From an uncultured Eubacteriales bacterium (lineage in GTDB: Bacteria > Bacillota > Clostridia > Oscillospirales > Oscillospiraceae), in contig OMZQ01000007.1 of the NCBI GenBank assembly GCA_900315595.1, positions 1 through 64,000 of the forward strand: a stretch of DNA of 64,000 nucleotides, given 5' to 3'. Numbering within the stretch: the first letter of the stretch is position 1; each line of letters begins with the position of its first letter. This document shows, piece after piece, positions 7,305 to 15,949 of the stretch. The notes beneath the pieces were generated by a model. That model was not told the DNA's origin. It made no database searches and saw only the letters and a program-made list of their open reading frames with translations. The position numbers and the translations under genes are program-made.

Positions 7305-9338
7305 TTAGTGCGTGATCATCGAGGCAAACGCAGACAAGGAGGTGGAGCGGGCGACGTAGTACCGGGGGACCAGGAAGCGGTTCGTGCCGGTCGTGTAGAG
7401 GTTGCCGTTCATTTTGATGCCGAAGAGGTAGCTTTGCTTTGCCAGATAGAGCGTCGTGTTGTTGTATTTCCCGCTTGGATAGCAGAGCACGAAGCACTCC
7501 CGGCCGGTCTTTTCCGTGATGATCCGCTTGGATTCTTCCAGCTCGGTTCTCTGCTTCGCCTCAGATAAGGAGTCCAGATTGCTGTGCGACATCGTGTGGC
7601 TCTGGAAGGAGACCAGACCGGAGGCCTGCATCTCGCGCACCATATCCCAGGTCAGGAAGTTGTTGTTCGTGCCGATGTTGTTTGGGAAGATGAAGATCGT
7701 CGCCTTGACGTTGTACTTCTTGAGCAGGGGGAAGAGAACGGTATAGTTGTCCTTGTAGCCGTCGTCGAAGGTCAGGATCACGGGCTTTTGGTAGGAGGAA
7801 AGCTTGGGCAGGTCCTCGAACCAGATCGCGGAGAAGCCGTTCTGCTTGATATATTTGAGCTGGGCTTCCAGATTGGCCGCCGACACGAACAGCTCCGTGA
7901 TGCCGCCGGAAAAGGGCTCGCCGGTGGCGTGGTACATCAGGACCGGAACCTTGCGGCCGCTCGGGATTTTGGAAACGTCCGGCAGGGGCGTGTAGAAGAC
8001 GTGATTTTCCTTGCTGTCGAGATACTCGGAATAGCCGAAGGCCTTCGGGAACGCCCGGCAGGGCAGATACCAGTCCTTCCCGTCATAGAGGACGCCGTCG
8101 GTTCCGTTCGTATACTGGAAGACTTTCCCGCCGAGGCGGACCGTGCAGACCAATTTTCCGTTGGAGGCCGTCTTTGTGCAGGTCGCATCCGACCAGAACA
8201 GCTTGAGATCGGACGACTTGAGCATGGCGCTCGTCACGGCAACGCCGGAGGTCTGTCCGTAGAGCTGCGGCACTGCGATCCCGTTGATCGTTGCCTTTCC
8301 GCTCAGCTTGACAAGGGGCTTCGTGTAGAAAACGTGGTTTTCGCTGCTGTCGAGGTACTCGGTATATCCAAAGGCGATCGGGAAATCCCGGCAGGGCAGA
8401 TACCAGTCGTCTCCGTCAAAGGCCGCGCCGCCGGTTTCGTTCGTATACTGGAAGATCTTGCCGCCGAGGCGGACCGTGCAGGTGTATTTCCGGTTGGAGG
8501 TTGCTTGCTTCAGGGTCACGTCCGGCCAGAACAGCTTCAGATCCGACGCCTTGATCAGGGCGCTCGTCGCGGCAACGCCGGCGTTCGTTCCGTAGAGCTG
8601 CGGCACCTGGGTCGTGTTGATCGTCGCCTTTCCGCTCAGCTTGACCGGGGTTTCGGCAAGGGGGGGCGGGGTGAATTCCTTCCGTTCCTCCGGATGCAGG
8701 TAGCGGAGCAGGATCTGGGCCAGCTCGGCGCGGGTGCAGTTATCCTGCGGACGCAGATACAGTCTATAGTGCTGCAGATTGCCGAGCAGGATATACTCCT
8801 GCGTCGCCCAGATCATTGCATTCTTTGCATAGCCGCTGACCAGTCCCGCATCCTGATAGGCGGAGAGGCTGCCCGTCAGCTCCGGTTCGCCGGCAAGGCG
8901 GTAGAGGAAGGTCATGATCTGCTCGCGGGTCGTCAATCTTCCGAGGCCGAAGACCGCAGGCGCCGTCTCCGTCGCGGGCTTGACGCCCTTCACAAGTCCC
9001 TGCCGGTAATCCCAGATGATTGCATCGCTGTACCATGCACCCTCCGGGACGTCTGAAAAGATCGGCTCATAGGGTACCGGCTCGCCGCCGGCGATCCGGT
9101 AGAGGATCATTGCCACCATCTCCCGCGTCACGCTGGCAGATGGGTCGAATTTCGTCTCCGAAACGCCCTGCAGAATGCCCTCCGACCAGCACACCGAGAC
9201 GGCGTGATAGTACCAGGCGTCTTTCGGAACGTCCGTAAACGGCAGCTCAGCCGGCTGATCTGCAGCCAGCGCCGGAACGGCGCTGCACGCAAACAGGATC
9301 AGCGCAAGCAAAAGGCTGATCAGTTTTTTGTTTTTCAT
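7305..9338 (-). CDS. SLH-anchored polysaccharide deacetylase with two internal repeats
   Basis: A 677-residue exported enzyme likely to remove acetyl groups from cell-wall glycan. A signal peptide (about residues 1-25, ending VPALA) is followed by three SLH repeats (FTDVPKDAWYYHAV, FSDVPEGAWYSDAI and a third), then two near-identical ~110-residue units starting VKLSGKATIN and ending YLDSSENHVFYT or YLDSKENHVFYT, whose family I do not recognise. The C-terminal third is a NodB-type deacetylase: VPVLMYHATGE, the metal and catalytic motif ILTFDDGYKDNY, and SFQSHTMSHSN with both His ligands. The start at 9338 has AAGGAGTGCGCC upstream. It should be held on the wall by its SLH domains, with the repeats as possible glycan-binding units. 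Confidence 0.88.
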   Translation of the reverse strand: MKNKKLISLLLALILFACSAVPALAADQPAELPFTDVPKDAWYYHAVSVCWSEGILQGVSETKFDPSASVTREMVAMILYRIAGGEPVPYEPIFSDVPEGAWYSDAIIWDYRQGLVKGVKPATETAPAVFGLGRLTTREQIMTFLYRLAGEPELTGSLSAYQDAGLVSGYAKNAMIWATQEYILLGNLQHYRLYLRPQDNCTRAELAQILLRYLHPEERKEFTPPPLAETPVKLSGKATINTTQVPQLYGTNAGVAATSALIKASDLKLFWPDVTLKQATSNRKYTCTVRLGGKIFQYTNETGGAAFDGDDWYLPCRDFPIAFGYTEYLDSSENHVFYTKPLVKLSGKATINGIAVPQLYGQTSGVAVTSAMLKSSDLKLFWSDATCTKTASNGKLVCTVRLGGKVFQYTNGTDGVLYDGKDWYLPCRAFPKAFGYSEYLDSKENHVFYTPLPDVSKIPSGRKVPVLMYHATGEPFSGGITELFVSAANLEAQLKYIKQNGFSAIWFEDLPKLSSYQKPVILTFDDGYKDNYTVLFPLLKKYNVKATIFIFPNNIGTNNNFLTWDMVREMQASGLVSFQSHTMSHSNLDSLSEAKQRTELEESKRIITEKTGRECFVLCYPSGKYNNTTLYLAKQSYLFGIKMNGNLYTTGTNRFLVPRYYVARSTSLSAFASMITH

Positions 9339-9521
9339 GGCGCACTCCTTCCTTTTGATCGTAAAACGGTTCCCATCAGAAGACAAGGCTTCTTCCTGCT
9401 TAGATTACCACAATTCCGACGATTTTCATACCCTTTTGAAAAAATATTTATGATTTCAAATGAATATGTGAAAGGAGCACACAGCAAACTTGCTGCGTGC
9501 TCCTGTTCAGGTGTTGTCTGT
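9339..9521. other. AT-rich intergenic region with the mscL terminator
   Basis: The only structure I see is the inverted repeat at 9474-9503. No gene is visible. Confidence 0.5.
9471..9503 (-). terminator. Terminator of mscL
   Basis: 14-bp arms (GGAGCACGCAGCAA / TTGCTGTGTGCTCC, one G-T pair) around a 2-nt centre on the minus strand, followed by TTTCACAT. Confidence 0.75.
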
Positions 9522-10007
9522 TTACTTCTTCTGCGCGAGCAGGTCGCGGATCTCGATGAGGAGCTTTTCTTCTGCAGTGGGCTCGGGAGCGGGTTCTTCC
9601 TTCTTTTCTTCCTCCTTCGCCTTTCTCGCCTCAGCGGCCTTGCGGAGCTTGTTGACGCCCTTGACCAGCAGGAAGACCACCAGCATCAGGATCAGGAAGC
9701 TGATGATTGCGGAAATAAAGTTGCCGAAGGTCAGATAGTTCTCAACCGGTTTCTGAACCGTCACACCGTCAACCTCGACCTCTTCCAGCTTCTCAAAGAT
9801 CGTGGGCAGTTTGATTTTCCAGTTATCAAAGCTGACGCCGCCGGTGAAGATGGAGATAATGGGCATGATAACGTTTTCGGTGAAGGAAGCGACCAGATCC
9901 TTGAACACGCCGCCGATGATGATGCCGACGGCCATATCAAACATGTTGCCGGAGATGGCGAATTCCTTGAACTCCTGAATAAAGCCCTTCTTGCCTTCTT
10001 TTGCCAT
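9522..10007 (-). CDS. mscL: Large-conductance mechanosensitive channel
   Basis: A 161-residue membrane channel that opens under membrane tension to release solutes during osmotic downshock. The N-terminal amphipathic helix and first membrane helix read FKEFAISGNMFDMAVGIIIGGVF, the family signature, followed by PIISIFTGG. The second membrane helix is FISAIISFLILMLVVFLLVKGVNKL (about residues 98-122). The C-terminus is a charged bundle (KAKEEEKKEEPAPEPTAEEKLLIEIRDLL) slightly longer than usual. GGAGG precedes the ATG. It lies downstream of serS with about 50 nt between them. Confidence 0.95.
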   Translation of the reverse strand: MAKEGKKGFIQEFKEFAISGNMFDMAVGIIIGGVFKDLVASFTENVIMPIISIFTGGVSFDNWKIKLPTIFEKLEEVEVDGVTVQKPVENYLTFGNFISAIISFLILMLVVFLLVKGVNKLRKAAEARKAKEEEKKEEPAPEPTAEEKLLIEIRDLLAQKK

Positions 10008-10059
10008 TTTTGTTTTCCTCCTTTCTCAAAGTTTTTATCAATAATCGGCCGCAGGCCGG

Positions 10060-11346
10060 TTATTTCGTAATCAGCTCCAGACCGCCCAGGTACTTCCGCA
10101 GAACCTCCGGGACGACGATGGAGCCGTCGGCGCGCTGATTCTGCTCGACCATAGCGGGGAAGATTCGGGACGTAGCCAGGCCGGAGCCGTTCAGGGTGTG
10201 AACGAATTCGATCTTGCCGGTCGCTTCGCGGCGGAACCGGATATTGCCGCGCCGCGCCTGATAATCCCGGGCGTTGGAGACGGAGGAGACCTCCTTGTAG
10301 CCGTTCATGGACGGGATCTGGATCTCGATGTCGTAGGTCCGGGCCATGGAGGCGGAGCAGTCGCCTGCCGCCAGCTTGACGGTACGGAAATGGAAGCCCA
10401 GACCCTTGACCAGATTCTCGGCCTTGCGGACCAGCTCCTCGAAGGCCTCGTCGGACTTCTCGGGCAGGGTATACTGGAACATTTCGATCTTATTGAACTG
10501 ATGGCCGCGCACCATGCCGCGCTCGTCGGCGCGATGGGACCCGGCCTCCCGGCGGAAGCAGGGCGTGTAGGCAAAGAGCTTATGGGGCAGATCGGATTCG
10601 TTCAGAATCTCGCCGCGGTGGAAGGAGGCCAGGGCCGTCTCCGCCGTGGGAAGCATGAAGTGCATCCGCTCATCCGTGGGGTTGGCGATCTTATAGACCT
10701 CGTCGGCAAACTTCGGGAACTGGCCCGCAGTCTCGCCGCACTGGTACTCGAGCATGTGGGGCAGGATCACCATTTCATAGCCGTCGTGCAGGTGGCAATC
10801 CATGAAGTAGTTGAGCAGGGCCCACTCCAGACGCGCGCCCATGCCGGTATAAATCCAGAAGCCGGTACCGGCCAGCTTGGCTCCGCGCTCGTAGTCGATC
10901 AGACCCAGATCGGTGCAGAGATCGACGTGATGCTTCGGCTCGAAGTCGAATTCATGGGGCTTGCCGTAGTAGCGCAGGGGCTCGTTGTTCTCCTTGCCGC
11001 CGGGCTTGAGGTCGGGGTCGGGCAGGTTCGGCAGGGAGAGCATCCAGGTCCGGTACTCGGCCTCGACGTCGGTCAGCGCCTTGTCGTTTTCTGCGATCTG
11101 GGCCTTGAGCTCGCCCATCTGCTTGAAAATGGGGGCGACGTCCTCGCCCGCCTTCTTGAGAATGGGAATCTGCTTGCTGACCTTGTTTTGCTCGGCCTTT
11201 TTGGCCTCGGTGGAGGCGATGAGCTCGCGGCGCTTGCGGTCGAGCTCCAGAATCTTGTCCACGGCCTCGTCGCAGTCTACCTCCTTGGCGCGGAGCAGAC
11301 GCTTGACCTCTTCGGGGTTTTCCTTGATTCGTTTGATATCCAGCAT
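10060..11346 (-). CDS. serS: Seryl-tRNA synthetase
   Basis: A 428-residue class II aminoacyl-tRNA synthetase charging tRNA-Ser. Residues 1-110 form the long antiparallel coiled coil that grips the tRNA variable arm (LELDRKRRELIASTEAKKAEQNKVSKQI). The catalytic domain shows LPTAETALASFHRGEIL (serine pocket), motif 2 YTPCFRREAGSHRADERGMVRGHQF, and motif 3 LNGSGLATSRIFPA. Length is normal. The leader before its ATG is only 27 nt, so it has no T-box and is probably transcribed from the parAB direction. GAGGAT acts as ribosome site. Confidence 0.97.
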   Translation of the reverse strand: MLDIKRIKENPEEVKRLLRAKEVDCDEAVDKILELDRKRRELIASTEAKKAEQNKVSKQIPILKKAGEDVAPIFKQMGELKAQIAENDKALTDVEAEYRTWMLSLPNLPDPDLKPGGKENNEPLRYYGKPHEFDFEPKHHVDLCTDLGLIDYERGAKLAGTGFWIYTGMGARLEWALLNYFMDCHLHDGYEMVILPHMLEYQCGETAGQFPKFADEVYKIANPTDERMHFMLPTAETALASFHRGEILNESDLPHKLFAYTPCFRREAGSHRADERGMVRGHQFNKIEMFQYTLPEKSDEAFEELVRKAENLVKGLGFHFRTVKLAAGDCSASMARTYDIEIQIPSMNGYKEVSSVSNARDYQARRGNIRFRREATGKIEFVHTLNGSGLATSRIFPAMVEQNQRADGSIVVPEVLRKYLGGLELITK

Positions 11347-11373
11347 ATGCTTATCCTCGATTGATTCAGATTT

Positions 11374-11976
11374 TTAATCCATGATCAGGCTCTCGTACCA
11401 TTCCAGCTCGCTCGGCGAGAGCAGGTCCTTGAGCGGCTCGATTTTTTCCAGACAGTTTTGCAGCGTCTTGTGCTTTCCCTCGTCGTTGGCGGCGATGGCC
11501 TTTTGCAGCAGCTCGCTGACCTCGATGGCGTCCGCTGCCCTCTGCTCGGCGGCGGCAAGCGATTCGTTCAGTTCGGTCTTTTCGGTCTCGAGTGCGGTTT
11601 TTTCCTCCTGAAGACTGTCGCGCTCCGCCGTCAGCGCGGAGATTTGATCCTCGGCCTCGGCTGCCTGGCGGTCTGCCTCGGTCTGAAGCTCGTCAAGCTG
11701 CTGCTGCAGGGCCGAGATCTGCTCCGTCAGCTCGTCGTTTTCGGTCTGCATATCGGTGATGGTCTTGTTCAGATTTGCAGAGGTCTTCTGACTGTCGTTC
11801 TTGATCGCGGCGTTGGTCGATTGCAGACGCTTGTTCTCGATCACCATGGAGAGCGCCACCAACAGGAAGGCGACCGCGAACAGGATGGCCAGGTAGCTGA
11901 CCAGAGCGGTGCGGCGTTTGCGGGAGAGGGCTTCCTCGCCCGTGTCTTCCGTCTTTTTCTTTTCGGTTTCAGCCAT
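11374..11976 (-). CDS. Single-pass membrane protein with long coiled coil
   Basis: A 200-residue protein of unknown function. A charged cytoplasmic N-terminus (KKKTEDTGEEALSRKRR) leads into one membrane helix (ALVSYLAILFAVAFLLVALSMVI, about 24-46). A long heptad coiled coil follows (residues about 48-160, many E/Q/L/A), then a short helical tail ending LSPSELEWYESLIMD. It has no enzyme motif. Its ATG overlaps the parB stop by 8 nt, with AAGGAGGAAAC inside parB, so it is translationally coupled to parB. The architecture resembles divisome or scaffold proteins, but I cannot name it. Confidence 0.8.
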   Translation of the reverse strand: MAETEKKKTEDTGEEALSRKRRTALVSYLAILFAVAFLLVALSMVIENKRLQSTNAAIKNDSQKTSANLNKTITDMQTENDELTEQISALQQQLDELQTEADRQAAEAEDQISALTAERDSLQEEKTALETEKTELNESLAAAEQRAADAIEVSELLQKAIAANDEGKHKTLQNCLEKIEPLKDLLSPSELEWYESLIMD

Positions 11977-12850
11977 CTTTCGTTTCCTCCTTGATCGGCG
12001 TCTTTTGCAAGGCGAACAAAAGACGGTTCAGGTCCTCGGGTCCGTAGAATTCAAGCTCGAAGCGGCCCTTGCGCTTGCCGTTGACGATTTTCACCTTCCG
12101 TCCGAGGTGACGGCTCAGGGATTTTTCACACTCGGCAATGTAGTCCACCGTCAGCGGCTGTTCGACCGGCTTCTGCTTCGGCTTGCCGAGATTTCGGCAT
12201 AGGGTCTCCGCCTGTCGGACGGAGAGCTGGAGCGCCATAATCCGCTGGGCGGCCTGGCGGCGGAGCTTTTCGTCCTTGAGACTCAAAAGGGCTCTGGCGT
12301 GTCCGGCGGAAAGGGTCCCGCTGCGGACCAGATCGGCCAGCTCGTCAGATAGGCTGAGCAGGCGCAGACTGTTGGCAACTGCGGACCGGGAACGACCCAC
12401 GCGCTCCGCGATGGTCTCCTGCGTCAGTCCGTATTCGTCCATCAGCGTCTGGAAGCCGGCCGCCTCTTCCATCGGGTTCAGATCCTCGCGCTGGAGGTTT
12501 TCGACCAGAGCCAGCTCCATCACCGTGCGGTCGTCCGCGTCCAGGACCAGGACCGGAACCTCGTCGAGATTCGCCATACGGGCGGCCCGCCAGCGACGCT
12601 CGCCGGCGATGATCTGGTAGTAGCCGTTCGGCATCTCACGGACGCTCAGCGGCTGGATCAGACCGTGGGCGGCGATGGAATCCGCCAGCGTCTGCAGGGC
12701 CTCCGGGTCAAATTCCCGGCGCGGCTGCAGGGGGTTCGGCTCGATTTTGTGCAGAGGCAGGCTGCGAATCTCGCCGGAGGCTTCGGCCAGCGCCGCGTCG
12801 TCGATCAGGGCGCTCAGCCCGCGGCCGAGGCCGGTTTGCTTTTTTTTCAT
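11969..12850 (-). CDS. parB: Chromosome partition protein ParB/Spo0J
   Basis: A 293-residue DNA clamp that binds parS, spreads, and loads condensin near the origin. The N-terminus KKKQTGLGRGLSALI is the region that stimulates ParA. The CTPase motifs are GERRWRA (83-89) and ENLQREDLNP (117-126). A helix-turn-helix follows (LTQETIAERVGRSRSAVANSLRLL, about 140-165), and the C-terminal dimer domain ends the protein. Two parS sites lie nearby, at 6177 and 13692. It follows parA by 8 nt and overlaps the next gene. Confidence 0.97.
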   Translation of the reverse strand: MKKKQTGLGRGLSALIDDAALAEASGEIRSLPLHKIEPNPLQPRREFDPEALQTLADSIAAHGLIQPLSVREMPNGYYQIIAGERRWRAARMANLDEVPVLVLDADDRTVMELALVENLQREDLNPMEEAAGFQTLMDEYGLTQETIAERVGRSRSAVANSLRLLSLSDELADLVRSGTLSAGHARALLSLKDEKLRRQAAQRIMALQLSVRQAETLCRNLGKPKQKPVEQPLTVDYIAECEKSLSRHLGRKVKIVNGKRKGRFELEFYGPEDLNRLLFALQKTPIKEETKDG

Positions 12851-12858
12851 AGTTACTC

Positions 12859-13611
12859 CTATCCTTGTCGGATGATTTCTTCCGCGACGTCCCGATAGGC
12901 GCGCGCGCCGCGGCTGTGGCGGTCATAGGCGGTCACGGGCTCGCCGTAGCTGGGCGCCTCCGCCAGACGTACGTTCCGCGGGATCATGGCCTGGAAGACC
13001 TTGCCCGGGAAATGCTTGCGGACCTCCTGTGCGACCTGATTGGAGAAATTGGTCCGTGCGTCGTACATCGTCAGCAGGACGCCGAAGATGGAAAGGTTCG
13101 GATTCAGGCGCTTCTTGACGGCCCGCATCGTGGACATCAGATCGGAAAGACCCTCGAGGGCGTAATACTCGCACTGGACCGGGATCAGAATCTGCTCGCA
13201 GGCGCACAGGCCGTTCAGGGTCAGAAGCTCCAGAGAGGGCGGGCAATCGATGAAGATGAAATCGTAGTCCGCCTTGAGCGGCGAAAGCGCGGCTTTCAGA
13301 ATATACTCCCGATTCTCCATTGCAGCCAGCTCCACGGACGCGCCGGCCAGGGCGGAGGACGAGGGAATCACGTCTCCCCAATTCGTATGGACAACGGCCT
13401 TTTCCGCCGGGATCGCGCCGATGATCACGTCATAGGAGGTATGGCTTGCGCGGCGGGAAATGCCCATGCCGGAGGAGGCGTTTGCCTGGGGATCGAAGTC
13501 GCAGAGCAGGACGCTCCTGCCCTGATCGTGAAGGGCCGCCGTCAGATTGACCGCCGTGGTCGTTTTGCCGACGCCGCCCTTCTGATTGACGATTGCGATG
13601 ATTTTGCCCAT
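12859..13611 (-). CDS. parA: Chromosome partition ATPase ParA/Soj
   Basis: A 250-residue Walker-type ATPase acting with ParB on chromosome segregation, and in relatives also on DnaA activity. The deviant Walker A box is KGGVGKTTTAVN (from residue 11), with DFDPQANAS for switch I and FIFIDCPPSLELLTLN for Walker B. The start at 13611 is chosen because GGAGG lies 6 nt upstream; the longer frame has no ribosome site. It heads the minus-strand run parA-parB-coiled-coil gene-serS-mscL. Confidence 0.97.
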   Translation of the reverse strand: MGKIIAIVNQKGGVGKTTTAVNLTAALHDQGRSVLLCDFDPQANASSGMGISRRASHTSYDVIIGAIPAEKAVVHTNWGDVIPSSSALAGASVELAAMENREYILKAALSPLKADYDFIFIDCPPSLELLTLNGLCACEQILIPVQCEYYALEGLSDLMSTMRAVKKRLNPNLSIFGVLLTMYDARTNFSNQVAQEVRKHFPGKVFQAMIPRNVRLAEAPSYGEPVTAYDRHSRGARAYRDVAEEIIRQG

Positions 13612-13639
13612 GAAAACCTCCGTCTGTCCGTTTTTCTTG

Positions 13640-13667
13640 ATTATAGCACACATTTTGTAAAATGCAA
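13640..13667 (-). promoter_or_regulatory. parAB promoter
   Basis: On the minus strand TTGCAT, 16-nt spacer, TATAAT, about 30 nt before the parA start. Confidence 0.7.
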
Positions 13668-13691
13668 GAAAAAATGGACGCCTGCGGCGTC

Positions 13692-13707
13692 CGTTTCACG
13701 TGAAACA
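13692..13707. promoter_or_regulatory. parS site, one outer base off consensus
   Basis: CGTTTCACGTGAAACA: identical to the perfect site at 6177 except C for T at the first base. It lies upstream of the parA promoter. Confidence 0.9.
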
Positions 13708-13746
13708 TTCCGCAGGCGTCCGATTTTGGAACGGATGCCTCCCGAT

Positions 13747-14184
13747 TTACCGGTGCAATAGGTCTCGAACGGCACAGCGCATGGCGAACGCGGACCACTT
13801 GAGATAACGAAACGACCCAGCGTTTGTTTTTTTTAAATATATATATTGTGATTTTGCAAGATTCTTGCGCTGACAGTTATCTCCGGAAACGGGATTCCCG
13901 GGGCGCTTCAGGGCCTCCCGGACCGCTTCCGGGCTTCGCGCCTCGGCCTCGACCGTAACGAAGCCGTTTCCGACCTCCTGCTTCAAATGGGCGTCGGAGC
14001 CGGCGAAGGCGGGCAGGCGGTGGATCCGCGCAAAAAGGGCGGCCATGCTGTTTGCCTCGGGATAGCGGCTGCCGGCCCGGGCATTCCATGTCTCTATGCC
14101 GTCGATCCAGTCCAGGATCGGCAGCAGGCGGCCGGCGGAACGGTCGGACTTGAACGGATGGGCGTTTTTCTTCTGTTTCATCAT
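13747..14184 (-). pseudogene. PHP-domain phosphoesterase, C-terminal half only
   Basis: The minus-strand frame from 14184 reads AHPFKSDRSAGRLLPILDWI, then IDGIETWNARAGSRYPEANSM and the metal-site motif FAGSDAHLKQEVGNGFVTVE. These are the later strands of a PHP (polymerase and histidinol phosphatase) metal-dependent phosphoesterase. The N-terminal half with the HxH and ExD-type ligands is absent: upstream there is only A/T-rich leader DNA of dnaA. After EALKRPG the C-terminus turns into AT-rich low-quality text (NLAKSQYIYLKKTN). I infer a decayed gene squeezed between parA and the origin. A short remnant protein could still be made but should not be catalytic. Confidence 0.6.
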
Positions 14185-14321
14185 AGCAGAAACGCTTTCC
14201 CGGCGCAAGAGCAATTCAGATTTTTTTCGTCTTTTTTCAAAAAACGTGACCTGGCCCGGATCGCATCTGCAAGGGTGATACATTTTAAAAAAGAATTTGC
14301 GGAAAAAAGAGGAGAAATTCC

Positions 14322-14350
14322 TTGTAAAATCCGGACGTTTGTGGTAGAAT
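14322..14350 (+). promoter_or_regulatory. dnaA promoter
   Basis: TTGTAA, 17-nt spacer, TAGAAT, about 40 nt before the dnaA ATG. Confidence 0.7.
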
Positions 14351-14391
14351 AGACAGGTCAAGGTTTCACTATTATCCCTGGGGGTGCATTT

Positions 14392-15702
14392 ATGTATTCC
14401 AACGCCTTTATCTGGGCCAAGGTCATCGCCTACCTGGACGAGCGGCTGACGCCCGGGATCGTTTCCACCTATTTCGATCAGTCCTACGTCCTCGACTGTA
14501 CGGACCGAGTTCTGACCGTCTACGCCCCTTCCGAGTTCTGCAAGGACTTCATTGAGCGCCGCTGCCTCGGCTATATCCAGGACGCCATGCAGGAGCTGAC
14601 CGCGCAGGACTATGAGGTCCGCGTGGTCTGCGAGGAGGAAATGGACGAATATAACAGCCGCCGCGAAAAGGGCGCGAACAAGTTCAATCCGCAGTTCACC
14701 TTTGAATCCTTCGTGGTCGGCCCCTCCAACCGCTTTGCCTACAACGCGGCCCTGGCCGTCACCGACAAGCCCGCCACGGCTTATAACCCGCTCTTTATCT
14801 ACGGCCCCTCCGGTCTGGGCAAGACGCATCTGCTCTACGCCATCGCCAACCAGATTCAGACGAATCTGCCGGATTTCAACATTATCTACATTTCCTCCGA
14901 GCAGTTTACAAACGAGCTGATCACTGCCCTGCGCGAGCATAAAAACGTGGAGTTCCGCCACAAATACCGCGAAGCCGACCTTCTGCTGATGGACGATATC
15001 CAGTTCATCGGCGGCAAGAGCGCCACCGAGGAAGAATTTTTTCATACCTTCAACGAGCTCTTTGAGAGCCGCAAGCAGATCGTTCTCACCTCGGACCGTC
15101 CGCCCGCGGACATCCCGCTGCTGGCGGACCGCCTGCGCACCCGTTTTGAGGGCGGTCTGATCTGCGACATCATCCCGCCCGACTATGAGACCAGAATGGC
15201 CATCATCCAGAACAAGGCCGCCTCTCTCGGTCTGGAGATCCCGGACGATATCTGCAGCTACATTGCCCAGAACATCACCAACAACGTCCGCTCCCTGGAG
15301 GGCACGGTCAATATCATCAAGGCCTATCACGAGCTCGACGGAATGCGGCTGGATCTGGCCTCCGTCTCCCGCGCCATCAAGGATATGTATACCGAGGGCA
15401 GCCACAACCTGCCCACGGCGGCGCTGATCATCGCGGAGGTCTCCCGCTTCTACAGCGTGGAGGAAAACCTGCTCCGCGGACGGCTCAAATCCAACAACAT
15501 CGTCATGCCGCGCCAGATCGCCATGTATCTGATCCGCGACCTGACCCACCAGAGCTATAAGACCATCGGCCGCGAATTCGGCCGCGATCACACCACCGTT
15601 CTTTCCGCCCTGCAAAAGGTCGAAGCCCTCCTGGCCAAAGAGGACAAGGAGACCATGGACAATATCCGCGACATCACCGCGAATATCAACGCAAAGCTGT
15701 AG
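14392..15702 (+). CDS. dnaA: Replication initiator DnaA
   Basis: A 436-residue AAA+ protein that binds DnaA boxes, melts the origin and starts replication. Domain I is residues 1-80 (FIWAKVIAYLDERL), with a very short linker. Domain III has Walker A GPSGLGKTH (138-146), Walker B LLLMDDIQF (197-204) and the arginine-finger region LADRLRTRFEGGL. Domain IV ends with the DnaA-box reader GREFGRDHTTVLSALQKVE. The short domain II makes the protein slightly smaller than the usual ~450 residues. A G-rich ribosome site (GGGGGTG) precedes the ATG. Box-like sites lie immediately after the gene. Confidence 0.98.
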   Translation: MYSNAFIWAKVIAYLDERLTPGIVSTYFDQSYVLDCTDRVLTVYAPSEFCKDFIERRCLGYIQDAMQELTAQDYEVRVVCEEEMDEYNSRREKGANKFNPQFTFESFVVGPSNRFAYNAALAVTDKPATAYNPLFIYGPSGLGKTHLLYAIANQIQTNLPDFNIIYISSEQFTNELITALREHKNVEFRHKYREADLLLMDDIQFIGGKSATEEEFFHTFNELFESRKQIVLTSDRPPADIPLLADRLRTRFEGGLICDIIPPDYETRMAIIQNKAASLGLEIPDDICSYIAQNITNNVRSLEGTVNIIKAYHELDGMRLDLASVSRAIKDMYTEGSHNLPTAALIIAEVSRFYSVEENLLRGRLKSNNIVMPRQIAMYLIRDLTHQSYKTIGREFGRDHTTVLSALQKVEALLAKEDKETMDNIRDITANINAKL

Positions 15703-15709
15703 GCCCGCA

Positions 15710-15935
15710 CTTCATCCACAGGCCATGTGGAAAGTGGAAATCCGGACTGTGGAAAACCGGTTTTTACCCGCTTTCCAACAAAGCCCGTGTGGAAATCGTC
15801 GGATTGCCCACAATCGGCTGTGGAAAAGAAATCCCTTGTCCCGCAACGGATTCCGACCGTTTTCCACCATCCACAGGTTCTACTATTAAGACTACTGTAT
15901 TTTATTCTCTCTTTCTATCAAGAAAGAAAAGAAAG
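15710..15935 (+). other. Probable origin of replication (oriC unwinding region)
   Basis: The dnaA-dnaN gap holds several DnaA-box-like 9-mers in both orientations: TCATCCACA, and reverse matches to TTTTCCACA, ATTTCCACA and CTTTCCACA from 15712 to about 15835. A final pair, TTTTCCACC and CATCCACAG, lies at 15860-15876. An AT-rich stretch (15878-15935) follows at once, beginning CTACTATTAAGACTACTGTA. Read on the other strand, that gives several 3'-GAT/AAT-5' triplets like the DnaA-trio of Bacillus. Exact melting point is inferred. Confidence 0.75.
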
Positions 15936-15949
15936 AAAAGGAGACGCCC

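Noticed and set aside
14361..14380. GTTTCACTATTATCCC before dnaA as a third parS or a DnaA box
   Set aside because: It is not palindromic and matches neither site well enough.
13747..15615. A 622-residue minus-strand frame across dnaA
   Set aside because: Most of it is the antisense of dnaA; only the part from 13747 to 14184 has meaningful (PHP) text.
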